This document shows positions 44,387 to 52,306 of a stretch of 64,000 nt of DNA, in pieces. Where the stretch lies: the NCBI GenBank assembly GCA_965267435.1, contig OZ253960.1:5146001-5210000 (forward strand). The letters run 5' to 3'. Source of the DNA: JAWPMT01 sp965267435 (GTDB taxonomy: Bacteria; Bacteroidota; Bacteroidia; Cytophagales; Cyclobacteriaceae). The position numbers were made by a program, and so were the translations under genes. The notes below the pieces were generated by a model, which saw only the letters and a list, made by a program, of their open reading frames with translations, made no database searches and was not told the DNA's origin. The stretch's first letter is position 1. Every line of letters begins with the position of its first letter.

Positions 44387-45856
44387 TTAGCGACTATAGT
44401 TTGGCGCCTCTCTAGTGATCTGAATGTCGTGTGGATGGCTTTCTACTGCCCCGGCGTTGGTGATTCTTGAGAACTTTGCTTGCTGCAATTCGGCAATATT
44501 CGCTGCACCACAGTAACCCATACCGGCGCGCAGTCCTCCCACTAGTTGGTACAAGACTTCACCGACAAGACCCTTGTAAGGAACCCTTCCGACGATGCCT
44601 TCAGGAACTAGCTTCTTGATATCGTCTTCTGCATCTTGAAAATAGCGGTCTTTAGAGCCCTCTTCCATCGCCTCTACCGAACCCATACCCCGGTAAGATT
44701 TGAACTTTCTGCCCTCATACAGGATCACTTCTCCTGGGGCTTCTTCAGTGCCTGCGAGCAGGGAACCAATCATGACTGTGTTGGCACCGGCGGCAATCGC
44801 CTTCACGACGTCTCCCGAAAACCTAATACCCCCATCGGCTATCACTGGCACGCCAGAGCCCTGGATGGCCTTGGCCGATTCATAAACAGCTGTCAATTGA
44901 GGTACGCCAACACCCGCGATCACGCGTGTCGTACAGATACTACCAGGTCCTACTCCGACTTTTATGGCATCCGCCCCTGCATCAACAAGTGCTTTTGCGG
45001 CCTCTCCGGTGGCGACATTGCCGACAATGAGATCTACGTCTGGAAATTGGCGCTTCATTTCTTTGGCCGTGTCGATAACTCCCTTGGAGTGCCCATGCGC
45101 TGTGTCGATACTTACAAGGTCTGCCCCAGCTTTGATCAATGCAGTGATCCGATCGGCGATGTCGGGAGTGATGCCTACTGCTGCCCCTACGCGCAATCTG
45201 CCATACTCATCTTTGCAGGCGAAGGGCCGATCTTTGTTCTTAAGGATGTCCTTGTAAGTAATAAGACCTGTGAGTGTGCCATCCTTATCGACGATTGGCA
45301 GTTTTTCGATCTTGTGTTCTTGCAGGATATCTTCAGCTTCCGCCAATCCTATCTCTACCGTACCAGTCACAATGTTGTCCTTGGTCATGATATCGCTGAC
45401 CGGACGGTGCATGTTCTTCTCAAACCGGAGATCGCGATTGGTGATAATGCCGATAAGCTTTTGGTTTTCATCCACGACTGGGATGCCACCAATTTTGTTC
45501 TCGCGCATGATTTGTTCCGCATCGCCAGCAGTGCTGTTCACATTTAGTGTAATCGGATCCAGGATCATCCCGCTCTGCGATCTTTTGACCTTTCGCACTT
45601 CTCCCGCCTGTTGTGTGATGGTCATGTTTTTGTGAATGATTCCAATGCCACCTTCCAATGCCATGGAGATGGCCAAATCCGCCTCTGTGACCGTGTCCAT
45701 GGCTGCGGATAGCAGTGGCACATTCAGCTTGATACGACGTGTAAGTTGTGTGCTTGTTTCTGTGTCGCGGGGGAGAACTTCAGAATAGCCGGGGATCAAC
45801 AGGACGTCATCATAAGTGAGCGCCTCTAGTTGGAATTTGGGGTCTGGGGAATTCAT
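44387..45856 (-). CDS. guaB: Inosine-5'-monophosphate dehydrogenase
   Basis: 489 residues from ATG 45856 (a TTG two codons upstream is rejected). It oxidises IMP to XMP with NAD+, the first committed step of GTP synthesis. The TIM barrel begins LTYDDVLLIPGYSEVLPRD. Two CBS domains are inserted at about 95-210 (MRENKIGGIPVVDENQKLIG; LPIVDKDGTLTGLITYKDIL). The active-site loop is VGPGSICTTRVIAGVGVPQL with the catalytic Cys. The flap ends with the C-terminal YCGAANIAELQ. It is divergent from the pnuC gene. Confidence 0.98.
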   Translation of the reverse strand: MNSPDPKFQLEALTYDDVLLIPGYSEVLPRDTETSTQLTRRIKLNVPLLSAAMDTVTEADLAISMALEGGIGIIHKNMTITQQAGEVRKVKRSQSGMILDPITLNVNSTAGDAEQIMRENKIGGIPVVDENQKLIGIITNRDLRFEKNMHRPVSDIMTKDNIVTGTVEIGLAEAEDILQEHKIEKLPIVDKDGTLTGLITYKDILKNKDRPFACKDEYGRLRVGAAVGITPDIADRITALIKAGADLVSIDTAHGHSKGVIDTAKEMKRQFPDVDLIVGNVATGEAAKALVDAGADAIKVGVGPGSICTTRVIAGVGVPQLTAVYESAKAIQGSGVPVIADGGIRFSGDVVKAIAAGANTVMIGSLLAGTEEAPGEVILYEGRKFKSYRGMGSVEAMEEGSKDRYFQDAEDDIKKLVPEGIVGRVPYKGLVGEVLYQLVGGLRAGMGYCGAANIAELQQAKFSRITNAGAVESHPHDIQITREAPNYSR

Positions 45857-45961
45857 GCGCAAATAATCGCTAACGTTATTTGCCGTGCGAAATTACCAAC
45901 TATATGACCTATTTGGAAGGAGTCTCTCGTAAATAATTTCATCTTTGCCGCCGTGCAAGAA

Positions 45962-46579
45962 ATGATCCAAGTATTGTGGCTGCAGCTGCAGCAAACAACC
46001 ACCCTGGAGGCTACTGCTGTCGCCTTTGGGTTGACGAGTGTGTGGTGCTCCAAGCAAGAGAGTATATGGGTGTACCCTACCGGCATCGTCAGCGTGATCA
46101 TCTACATTTATCTGACCTACAGTTTCGGCATTTATGCGGATACCGGCATCAACAGTTACTATCTGCTGATGAGTATTTATGGATGGTATCACTGGATGGA
46201 TACCGACAAGGGCCCCCAAATTCCGATCACATCTACTAACAGAATTGAGCAGGTCATCGCCGTGACCATAGTATTGGTTGCGTTTGTCATCATCCGATTT
46301 GGACTGCAATACACAGATAGCAACGTACCCAATTGGGATGCCACGACGACGTCAATTGCTATCTCAGGCATGTGGTTGATGGCAAGGAAAAAGATCGAAA
46401 ACTGGATCGCGTGGATCATTGCCGATGCGATATCAGTACCACTATATTGGTACAAAGGGCTGCCTTTGACCAGTTTGCAGTTCTTAGTCTTCACTTTTAT
46501 GGCTGTATGGGGCTACATCACATGGAAGCGCAAGCTGGCCTCGTTGATGGCCAATTCGTCAGTAACTTCGTCGCCTTGA
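45962..46579 (+). CDS. pnuC: PnuC-family vitamin transporter (nicotinamide riboside or thiamine type)
   Basis: 205 residues from ATG 45962 (a GTG three codons before is possible). About seven membrane helices are seen; ESIWVYPTGIVSVIIYIYLT and LMSIYGWYHWMDTDKGP are the PnuC signature regions, with the Trp/Tyr-rich substrate-binding helix. Family members import nicotinamide riboside (PnuC) or, when under TPP-riboswitch control, thiamine (PnuT), by facilitated diffusion coupled to phosphorylation. The next gene is a NadR-like kinase that could do that phosphorylation. The riboswitch and a TonB receptor lie 0.6 kb downstream, so either ligand is possible. Confidence 0.92.
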   Translation: MIQVLWLQLQQTTTLEATAVAFGLTSVWCSKQESIWVYPTGIVSVIIYIYLTYSFGIYADTGINSYYLLMSIYGWYHWMDTDKGPQIPITSTNRIEQVIAVTIVLVAFVIIRFGLQYTDSNVPNWDATTTSIAISGMWLMARKKIENWIAWIIADAISVPLYWYKGLPLTSLQFLVFTFMAVWGYITWKRKLASLMANSSVTSSP

Positions 46580-46592
46580 AAGCATTTAGCGC

Positions 46593-47111
46593 ATGAAGAA
46601 AATCGCAGTCGTAGGACCGGAATCCACTGGCAAAAGCGAGTTATGCCAACAGCTGGCCCGAACGTACCAAACGGAATGGGTCCCCGAGTTTGCCAGATTC
46701 TACCTGGACAGGTTAGATAGAGACTATGAGCAATCTGACTTACTGGAAATCGCCAAAGGGCAACTCGTGTGGGAGGATGATAAGGCTAACTACAGTAGGG
46801 ATTTCCTATTCTGTGACACGAACCTAATCGTCCTTAAAATTTGGAGCGAACATAAGTACGGTTCTACGGACCCCTGGATCCTAAAGCAACTGGAAGAAAG
46901 ACCTTATGACTTCTACCTGCTAACAGACATCGACATTGCATGGCGCGATGATCCTCAGCGGGAACACCCGCACTTGCGAAAGCATTTCTTCGACCTATAC
47001 CAAGAGTACCTCGTTAATCATCAGCTACCTCACGCTGTCGTCAGAGGTATTGAGGGCGACCGATTGCAATCTGCAGTCAATTCATTGCAATACTATCTCC
47101 AGGACAAGTAG
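46593..47111 (+). CDS. NadR-type ribosylnicotinamide kinase-like P-loop protein
   Basis: 172 residues. The P-loop is IAVVGPESTGKSELCQQLAR (residues 4-23). The acidic Walker B-like position is DFLFCDTNLIVLKIWSEHKY, and LLTDIDIAWRDDPQREHPHL is the lid typical of NadR C-terminal kinase domains. The adenylyltransferase and DNA-binding parts of E. coli NadR are absent. It should phosphorylate the vitamin carried by PnuC, whose gene ends 13 bases upstream, trapping it in the cell. Nicotinamide riboside is the family substrate; thiamine is conceivable given the neighbours. Confidence 0.88.
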   Translation: MKKIAVVGPESTGKSELCQQLARTYQTEWVPEFARFYLDRLDRDYEQSDLLEIAKGQLVWEDDKANYSRDFLFCDTNLIVLKIWSEHKYGSTDPWILKQLEERPYDFYLLTDIDIAWRDDPQREHPHLRKHFFDLYQEYLVNHQLPHAVVRGIEGDRLQSAVNSLQYYLQDK

Positions 47112-47141
47112 AAGCTGGGAATCGAACTATTTGAATTTTCA

Positions 47142-47149
47142 TAAGTTTG
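47142..47149 (+). promoter_or_regulatory. -7 promoter element for the riboswitch-TonB receptor transcript (TAAGTTTG)
   Basis: TAAGTTTG fits TAnnTTTG. It ends nine bases before the first conserved bases of the TPP riboswitch, so transcription would start just ahead of the aptamer. No TTTG box lies at the ideal -33 spacing. The position between the kinase stop (47111) and the riboswitch supports a separate, thiamine-controlled transcript. Confidence 0.5.
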
Positions 47150-47157
47150 TAGCTGAT

Positions 47158-47256
47158 AAGGGGTGCCCATGACGATCTCCGATGGAGGAAGTCAGTAATG
47201 AACGGGCTGAGATCATACCCTAGAACCTGATCCGGGTAATGCCGGCGTAGGGATGT
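47158..47256 (+). ncRNA. TPP (THI-element) riboswitch
   Basis: All conserved THI-box parts are present in order: GGGGTGCCC at 47160-47168; an extended P3a hairpin (GAC-CTCC...GGAG-GTC) at about 47172-47194; GGGCTGAGATCATACCC at 47204-47220; GAACCTGATCCGGGTAATGC at 47223-47242; and CGGCGTAGGGA ending at 47253. It binds thiamine pyrophosphate and lowers expression of the genes after it. A weak hairpin, GGAAG...CTTCC (47270-47289), follows and may be part of the switch. The first gene is the TonB-dependent receptor at 47319. Confidence 0.96.
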
Positions 47257-47318
47257 ATGATAATCGAATGGAAGGGTCCCCTCTCTTCCAGATTTGAGAT
47301 TTAAACCATTAATGAATT

Positions 47319-49643
47319 ATGAAGAAGACACTTGCAATCCTTGTTGGTGCCATCTTTTCCATGGCAGTCCATGGACAAACTACTATCACTGGTGTGGTCA
47401 AAGATGCTTTTGATCGTGCGCCATTGCCGGGAGCCACAATCCTGGAAAAGGACACTCAAAATGGTACATCCACTGATAACCAGGGAAGATTCAAGATTAC
47501 GACGCAGGCGGAGAAGCCAGTATTAGTAATCCGATTCGTTGGATATCAAGAGCAAGAGATCCGACCCGGAGATGGTCCGGTGACTGTTCTTCTGGAGACC
47601 GAATACCAACTTGAAGGGTTGATTATTGAGGGGATTCGGGCGGCAGAGGACGATCCTGTATCGCAGGCCACTATCAGTCGCAAGGAAATCAAGCAACGAT
47701 ATGTAGGGCAGCATCCAATCTTCATTCTCAATGAGTTGACGCCGGCCGTGTACTCCTTTTCAGAGTCAGGATCCAATGTGGGTAATTACGGGCAGATCCG
47801 CTTAAGGGGAATTGGCCAGGAGCGGATCAACTTTACCCTGAACGGCGTACCTCTCAATGATATGATCGATCACGGGGTGTTCTTCTCCAATTTCACGGAC
47901 ATTACCAGCAGTTTCGAATCAGTACAGGTGCAGCGAGGTGTAGGGATGTCGTCAAATGGCGCCGCCTCGTATGCTGGATCAGTCAACTTCGAGTCGATCA
48001 ACCTGAAGAATACAGAGAAGTTTTCGCAGATCGAACTGGGGGCCGGTTCCTTCAATACTTACCGGGCCAATTTCAGTATGAGTACCGGTGTAAATGAAAA
48101 GGGCTTCGGTTTTTATTCTTCCTTCAGTCGGCTTTTCAGCGATGGCTACAAGAGACACACCGAAACGGATGCCTATTCTTTCTTTGTTACTGGGGGCTAT
48201 TACGGGGACAGGGACCTGGTGAGGCTCACGGCATTTACCGGCAGATCCCAAAATGGTCTGGGATACTACACGATCGACGAGTCCATCCTTCAGACAGATC
48301 CCCGTTTCAATAACCTCACAGAGGACGACAACGATGATTTTTCTCAGCATCTGATACAGCTGCAATACACCCATCGCTTCCATGATCAGCTGACTTCGAA
48401 CACTACCCTGTACTACGGAGGTGCCGGCGGGGACTATGCGGAAGGCACGCCGGATGTGGACAGCGTATTCGTAGAAAACTACTTCACACAGTATCAGTTG
48501 GACTTCTTTCAGATCAACTACCCGTTAGAGAATGACCACTTTGGGATTATCTCTAACCTGTCCTACCAGTCAGGAGGCCTGTCAATTATAGGTGGCTTGC
48601 ACGCTTATCGGTTCATCCGGGAAAATCGCGAGGAGATCTTGCCACAGCGTTCCAATCCATACTATGAGGAAGGCTCACAAAAGGACGAACTGTCTCTATT
48701 TGCGAAAGCCACTTATGAGGTTGGGCGGTTGCGATTCCTTGCAGATGCGCAGTTTCGTACCATGTCGTTGGCCTTCGAGCCTGACTACGAATTCATATTT
48801 GGCCCCGGCGCCGAGATGGAAGATCCTGACCCTTTGAACTGGACATTTTTCAATCCCTCCGTGGGGCTCACTTACTTCATCTCTGACAATTGGCATGCCT
48901 ACACTTCGCTGGGGTTGGCGCACAGGGAGCCCACAAGAGTGGACCTGCTAGGGGGCTTCCAACTTAATGGCGATAACCTCGATCAGATCGCGGGTACTCC
49001 GACTTTCGACCCAGAGAGGGTACTCGACTTCGAATTGGGTGTGCGATGGGACAATGCACTTGGTCGTATCGATGCCAACGTCTATGTCATGGATTTTACC
49101 AACGAGATTGCGCCTATCGGAGAACCTGTCGGCTTCGGATTGCTGCGACGGAGAAATATACCAGACAGCTACCGGGCGGGAGCAGAGGTCGCCTGGTACT
49201 ATCCGCTGGTTGGAAATCTGTACTGGACGGGTAGCATGGCCTACATGCAGACCAACATAGCTGAGGTCAATATTGAGGGAGAGGGTGTTCTGACTGATCG
49301 AGCCCACATTCTGAGCCCTGAGTGGATTGTGAATTCTGGTTTGAAGTATCAGATACTTCCAGGCTTTACCGCTGACGTCACAGGACACTTCGCAAGTGAG
49401 CAGTACATGGAACTGACCAATAACCCGGACTTTGTGGTGCCCAGTTGGTTCACGATGGATTTTACGTTGAGCTATGCGCTTGGAGACTGGTTGACATTGA
49501 CCGGCCAGATCAACAATGTGTTGGACAATGAATACTACACATATGGTTTGCCATCAGACGTTTATTTCAGTGGAGAATTGGAGCGGGGATTTCTGCCTAC
49601 GCCGCCAAGGAACTTTTTTCTGACGGCACAAGTGCGGTTTTGA
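47319..49643 (+). CDS. TonB-dependent outer-membrane receptor, thiamine-regulated
   Basis: 774 residues. The signal peptide is residues 1-19 (MAVHGQ end). A carboxypeptidase-regulatory-like domain (TTITGVVKDAFDRAPLPGAT) covers ~20-105. The plug domain includes SNVGNYGQIRLRGIGQERIN and FESVQVQRGVGMSSNGAASY. The 22-strand barrel ends PPRNFFLTAQVRF with the terminal Phe. Because a TPP riboswitch lies in its 5' leader, the likely cargo is thiamine or a precursor/phosphate ester, pumped with TonB-ExbBD energy. This fits thiamine receptors (OMR1-type) known from comparative genomics in Bacteroidota. Confidence 0.93.
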   Translation: MKKTLAILVGAIFSMAVHGQTTITGVVKDAFDRAPLPGATILEKDTQNGTSTDNQGRFKITTQAEKPVLVIRFVGYQEQEIRPGDGPVTVLLETEYQLEGLIIEGIRAAEDDPVSQATISRKEIKQRYVGQHPIFILNELTPAVYSFSESGSNVGNYGQIRLRGIGQERINFTLNGVPLNDMIDHGVFFSNFTDITSSFESVQVQRGVGMSSNGAASYAGSVNFESINLKNTEKFSQIELGAGSFNTYRANFSMSTGVNEKGFGFYSSFSRLFSDGYKRHTETDAYSFFVTGGYYGDRDLVRLTAFTGRSQNGLGYYTIDESILQTDPRFNNLTEDDNDDFSQHLIQLQYTHRFHDQLTSNTTLYYGGAGGDYAEGTPDVDSVFVENYFTQYQLDFFQINYPLENDHFGIISNLSYQSGGLSIIGGLHAYRFIRENREEILPQRSNPYYEEGSQKDELSLFAKATYEVGRLRFLADAQFRTMSLAFEPDYEFIFGPGAEMEDPDPLNWTFFNPSVGLTYFISDNWHAYTSLGLAHREPTRVDLLGGFQLNGDNLDQIAGTPTFDPERVLDFELGVRWDNALGRIDANVYVMDFTNEIAPIGEPVGFGLLRRRNIPDSYRAGAEVAWYYPLVGNLYWTGSMAYMQTNIAEVNIEGEGVLTDRAHILSPEWIVNSGLKYQILPGFTADVTGHFASEQYMELTNNPDFVVPSWFTMDFTLSYALGDWLTLTGQINNVLDNEYYTYGLPSDVYFSGELERGFLPTPPRNFFLTAQVRF

Positions 49644-49671
49644 TATATTGGTCTGTCTAAGGGGTAGTGAG

Positions 49672-50292
49672 ATGTCGTCACATCACATAGTACGGGATGA
49701 GCAGGAGCCTGCACTCTATATCCACTCGGCAGACAACTTTACATTAGAGGCACTGGGGGACTTATTGGAGTGGTCCCCCACGGTCATTGTCAACACGTCA
49801 GTTTTCTCGAAGGTGGTTGCCTTTGGCATAAAGGTAGATGGCATACTGGGTACTCTTGCTGCGGACGAAGCCGAGCTATTACAATCTCAGGAGCCTATCC
49901 GGAGATTTGATACAGGGGACTCGGGTCTTATCGGGCTGCTACAGACGCTCTACGCTGAGAAATACCAAGGCCTAAATGTTGCCACGCTCGAGGAGGACGC
50001 TCCATCTGTTCTTATCGGGTTGAATGCTTACAGTGGGTCCATTGATTGCACTTTGTTGACGATGTCGATGCGAGCTATTCGATTGAGGCATGCGCTATTT
50101 GAAAAATGGGTTACTGGAGGGAGCTTTGAGATCTTGGTTACGGGTCGGAATCAGTTGAGCACCACCGGGTTTGACGAGGATTTGGACGGTGCCGTGCTGG
50201 ATAAGGTGACATTGAAGAAGACCGATCCTGGTATGATCAGGGTGCGATGCGAGACGCCTCCCTATTGGTTCGTTGAGCGCGTGGAAGTCTAA
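49672..50292 (+). CDS. Thiamine-pyrophosphokinase-like protein with altered active-site motif
   Basis: 206 residues from ATG 49672, preceded by AGGGG; an upstream TTG at 49648 is open but less likely. The layout, with MSSHHIVRDEQEPALYIHSA, LLEWSPTVIVNTSVFSKVVA, FGIKVDGILGT and a C-terminal beta domain (DGAVLDKVTLKKTDPGMIRV), resembles Bacteroidota thiamine pyrophosphokinases. Where TPK normally has the acidic GDxDS-type motif, it reads GILGTLAADEAELL, so the metal-binding acids look changed. Position in the TPP-riboswitch unit supports a thiamine role. The call is from resemblance and context. Its TAA is nested with the cdsA stop. Confidence 0.6.
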   Translation: MSSHHIVRDEQEPALYIHSADNFTLEALGDLLEWSPTVIVNTSVFSKVVAFGIKVDGILGTLAADEAELLQSQEPIRRFDTGDSGLIGLLQTLYAEKYQGLNVATLEEDAPSVLIGLNAYSGSIDCTLLTMSMRAIRLRHALFEKWVTGGSFEILVTGRNQLSTTGFDEDLDGAVLDKVTLKKTDPGMIRVRCETPPYWFVERVEV

Positions 50293-51107
50293 AATAACGT
50301 CAGCAGGAGCGAAATGAAGGGCACCGAATAGATCATGCTATCAAATCGATCAAGGAAACCACCGTGCCCTGGAATGGAATGGCCCGAATCCTTGATGCTC
50401 ATTGTCCTTTTAAACATAGACTCGATCAGGTCGCCATAAGTACCTGCAAGGACCACCATCAAACCGAATACCAACCACTGCCATGGTAGCAGATCCTGGA
50501 AGACCTGGGTGAGGCCCCAAGCGAACAACAGCGAGAGGATCGCTCCCCCGGCAAAACCCTCCCATGACTTTTTGGGTGATATTCTTTCGAAGAGCTTGGT
50601 CCTGCCAAAGAGACTCCCAGCAAAGTAGGCGCCCACGTCATCTGCCCAGATCAGCAACAGGAAGCCAATGATCACCTGATAACTATAATCACCACCAAAG
50701 AAGATCAAGCGGTTGAGGAAGAAGAAGGGCACCGAAATATAGAGTATGCCCAAATAATACAGAGCGATACCTACAAAAGGTTGAGGGGCTTTCTTATCGT
50801 ATAGTTTCACAAGAAAGACAAGGGAAAATAACGGGAAAAGCAGGACGTAATAGTCTGCTGGTACGATATCAGCTTCTACCAGAAAGGATAGCACAAACAG
50901 GGCCGAGCCAGAAATCGAGCCTGCGATGGTCATGGGCTTGAAGCCTTTTGTGGCCAGGATCTGGTAAAACTCCAATAGACAAAACAGATGTATGAAGAAG
51001 AAGATCCCCAGATAGAACCATTTGCCAAGCAGCAATGAGGTCATGATCAGGGCCGCCCCAAGTATGGCAGCAACCAGGCGTGGAAGTAGGTTGGCGAATT
51101 TACTCAA
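50289..51107 (-). CDS. cdsA: Phosphatidate cytidylyltransferase
   Basis: 272 residues with about eight membrane helices. The CDP-diglyceride synthetase signature reads SMFKRTMSIKDSGHSIPGHG, then GFLDRFDSMIYS, at about residues 232-263. It makes CDP-diacylglycerol from phosphatidic acid and CTP for all phospholipid synthesis. It follows the DUF2007 gene with an eight-base overlap in a minus-strand operon with the CPBP protease gene. Confidence 0.97.
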   Translation of the reverse strand: MSKFANLLPRLVAAILGAALIMTSLLLGKWFYLGIFFFIHLFCLLEFYQILATKGFKPMTIAGSISGSALFVLSFLVEADIVPADYYVLLFPLFSLVFLVKLYDKKAPQPFVGIALYYLGILYISVPFFFLNRLIFFGGDYSYQVIIGFLLLIWADDVGAYFAGSLFGRTKLFERISPKKSWEGFAGGAILSLLFAWGLTQVFQDLLPWQWLVFGLMVVLAGTYGDLIESMFKRTMSIKDSGHSIPGHGGFLDRFDSMIYSVPFISLLLTLF

Positions 51108-51306
51108 ATCGTATTTTCTCCTTTATGATTCGTAGCGCCCTGATGACATGGTCGGGCGCGACATGGACTTCAAAATGACCTAGCTGGTATGGGGTGTCTT
51201 TTTTGCTGACAAGGACTGGATTGAGGTCATTGCTTGCCAAAATGGATTTCACCATCTCCGCTCGATAAGCAACTTGGTCCTCATATACTTTCTGCCAGGC
51301 ACTCAT
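51100..51306 (-). CDS. DUF2007 small protein (putative signal-transducing)
   Basis: 68 residues. The full length matches DUF2007: WQKVYEDQVAYRAEMVKSIL, LNPVLVSKKDTPYQLGHFEV, then HVAPDHVIRALRIIKEK. The fold is ferredoxin-like (PII-like). Function is unknown. It overlaps cdsA by eight bases and the CPBP gene by four, so translation is coupled. Confidence 0.93.
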   Translation of the reverse strand: MSAWQKVYEDQVAYRAEMVKSILASNDLNPVLVSKKDTPYQLGHFEVHVAPDHVIRALRIIKEKIRFE

Positions 51307-52268
51307 TCTGTCGCTGCCTCACTTTCTGCTCCATGTGAGCTGGACGTTTCTGGCTGAAAATACTTGCGAAAAACGATCAATAGCGCCGCGCAGATTACAC
51401 TGAATAATACCAGCAGTGACGTCGGCGGCAATTCGGGCTCGACCGTAATGTTGTAGTCGATCTGGCTGTTGAAATACAGCGTCACAAGTGTAAACCCATT
51501 GTTGATGAAATGGCCAATCATGGCCAGGGACAAGTGACCTGACCAAAAGTATAGATAGCCAAACAAGACTCCCAGCAGCATGCGCGGAAATGCTCCATAA
51601 AACTGGAAATGGAAAGCGCCAAACAACATAGCTGTAAGCCAAATCGCCATGTGGGGATTGCCAAAACCTTTTTGAAAGAGGTTTTGCAGTAAGCCCCGAA
51701 AAAGGAATTCCTCACCGATTGCGGGTATGAGGGCGATTACGATCAGTCCTACGATAAACTGCCATAGGCCATCGAAGTTGGTGAGGTATTCGGTGAGTTG
51801 TTGCAGCTGCACCTCTTTGCTTTTTGCCTGAGACTCAAACCAACTCATGAAGGAAGGAAGCTCAATGTTTTGGTTCCATTCCACCACAACACTGTTTACC
51901 ACCATAAAGCTGAATGTGATGATGGCGGTCATAATGATCGGTTGTGCGATAGGCTTTGGTATGGTGAAGAAGCTTTGAAGAGGGACCTTCAGAAAGGTGC
52001 GCAAAAAGAGATAGGGGGTCACAAAAAATGCACCGATAGAGGTAAGACCTTGCGAGATGAGCAATGGTATGCGGGACTCAGGGTGCTCAGCGGGATAGGT
52101 AAAAACCTCCTGCATCAACTCCACATCGAAGTTGAAAAACGGCAGCATCAACAGCTGCGAGAGCACCGCAAAACCAAAGAGACCGGCGATGGTATATACC
52201 GTCAGGACCAACATCAACAGCCAGGGCGACACCTTTATGTCCTGATTGTAATCAAGCACGTTCTCCAT
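51303..52268 (-). CDS. CPBP-family intramembrane metalloprotease (Abi/CAAX type)
   Basis: 321 residues, about eight membrane helices. The active-site motifs are EEFLFRGLLQNLFQKGFGNP (EExxxR), FGAFHFQFYGAFPRMLLG (FxxxH) and the distal His in LAMIGHFINNGFTLV. Members are glutamic/metal-type intramembrane proteases that cleave membrane proteins or prenylated substrates, and some give bacteriocin self-immunity. The substrate is unknown. It is the first gene of the operon CPBP-DUF2007-cdsA and is divergent from the dus gene, with 38 bases between them. Confidence 0.93.
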   Translation of the reverse strand: MENVLDYNQDIKVSPWLLMLVLTVYTIAGLFGFAVLSQLLMLPFFNFDVELMQEVFTYPAEHPESRIPLLISQGLTSIGAFFVTPYLFLRTFLKVPLQSFFTIPKPIAQPIIMTAIITFSFMVVNSVVVEWNQNIELPSFMSWFESQAKSKEVQLQQLTEYLTNFDGLWQFIVGLIVIALIPAIGEEFLFRGLLQNLFQKGFGNPHMAIWLTAMLFGAFHFQFYGAFPRMLLGVLFGYLYFWSGHLSLAMIGHFINNGFTLVTLYFNSQIDYNITVEPELPPTSLLVLFSVICAALLIVFRKYFQPETSSSHGAESEAATE

Positions 52269-52306
52269 AATTGGCCTAAATTTACGGCGAATTTAAGACA
52301 CAAAGA

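Noticed and set aside
44636..45547. Long open frame (303 codons) on the plus strand
   Set aside because: It lies wholly antisense to guaB, whose frame carries every IMP dehydrogenase motif. The antisense product has no recognisable domain.
52277..52284. Palindromic TAAATTTA in the gap between the CPBP and dus genes, possibly a shared -7 box
   Set aside because: It differs from TAnnTTTG at the last base in both directions and has no -33 box.
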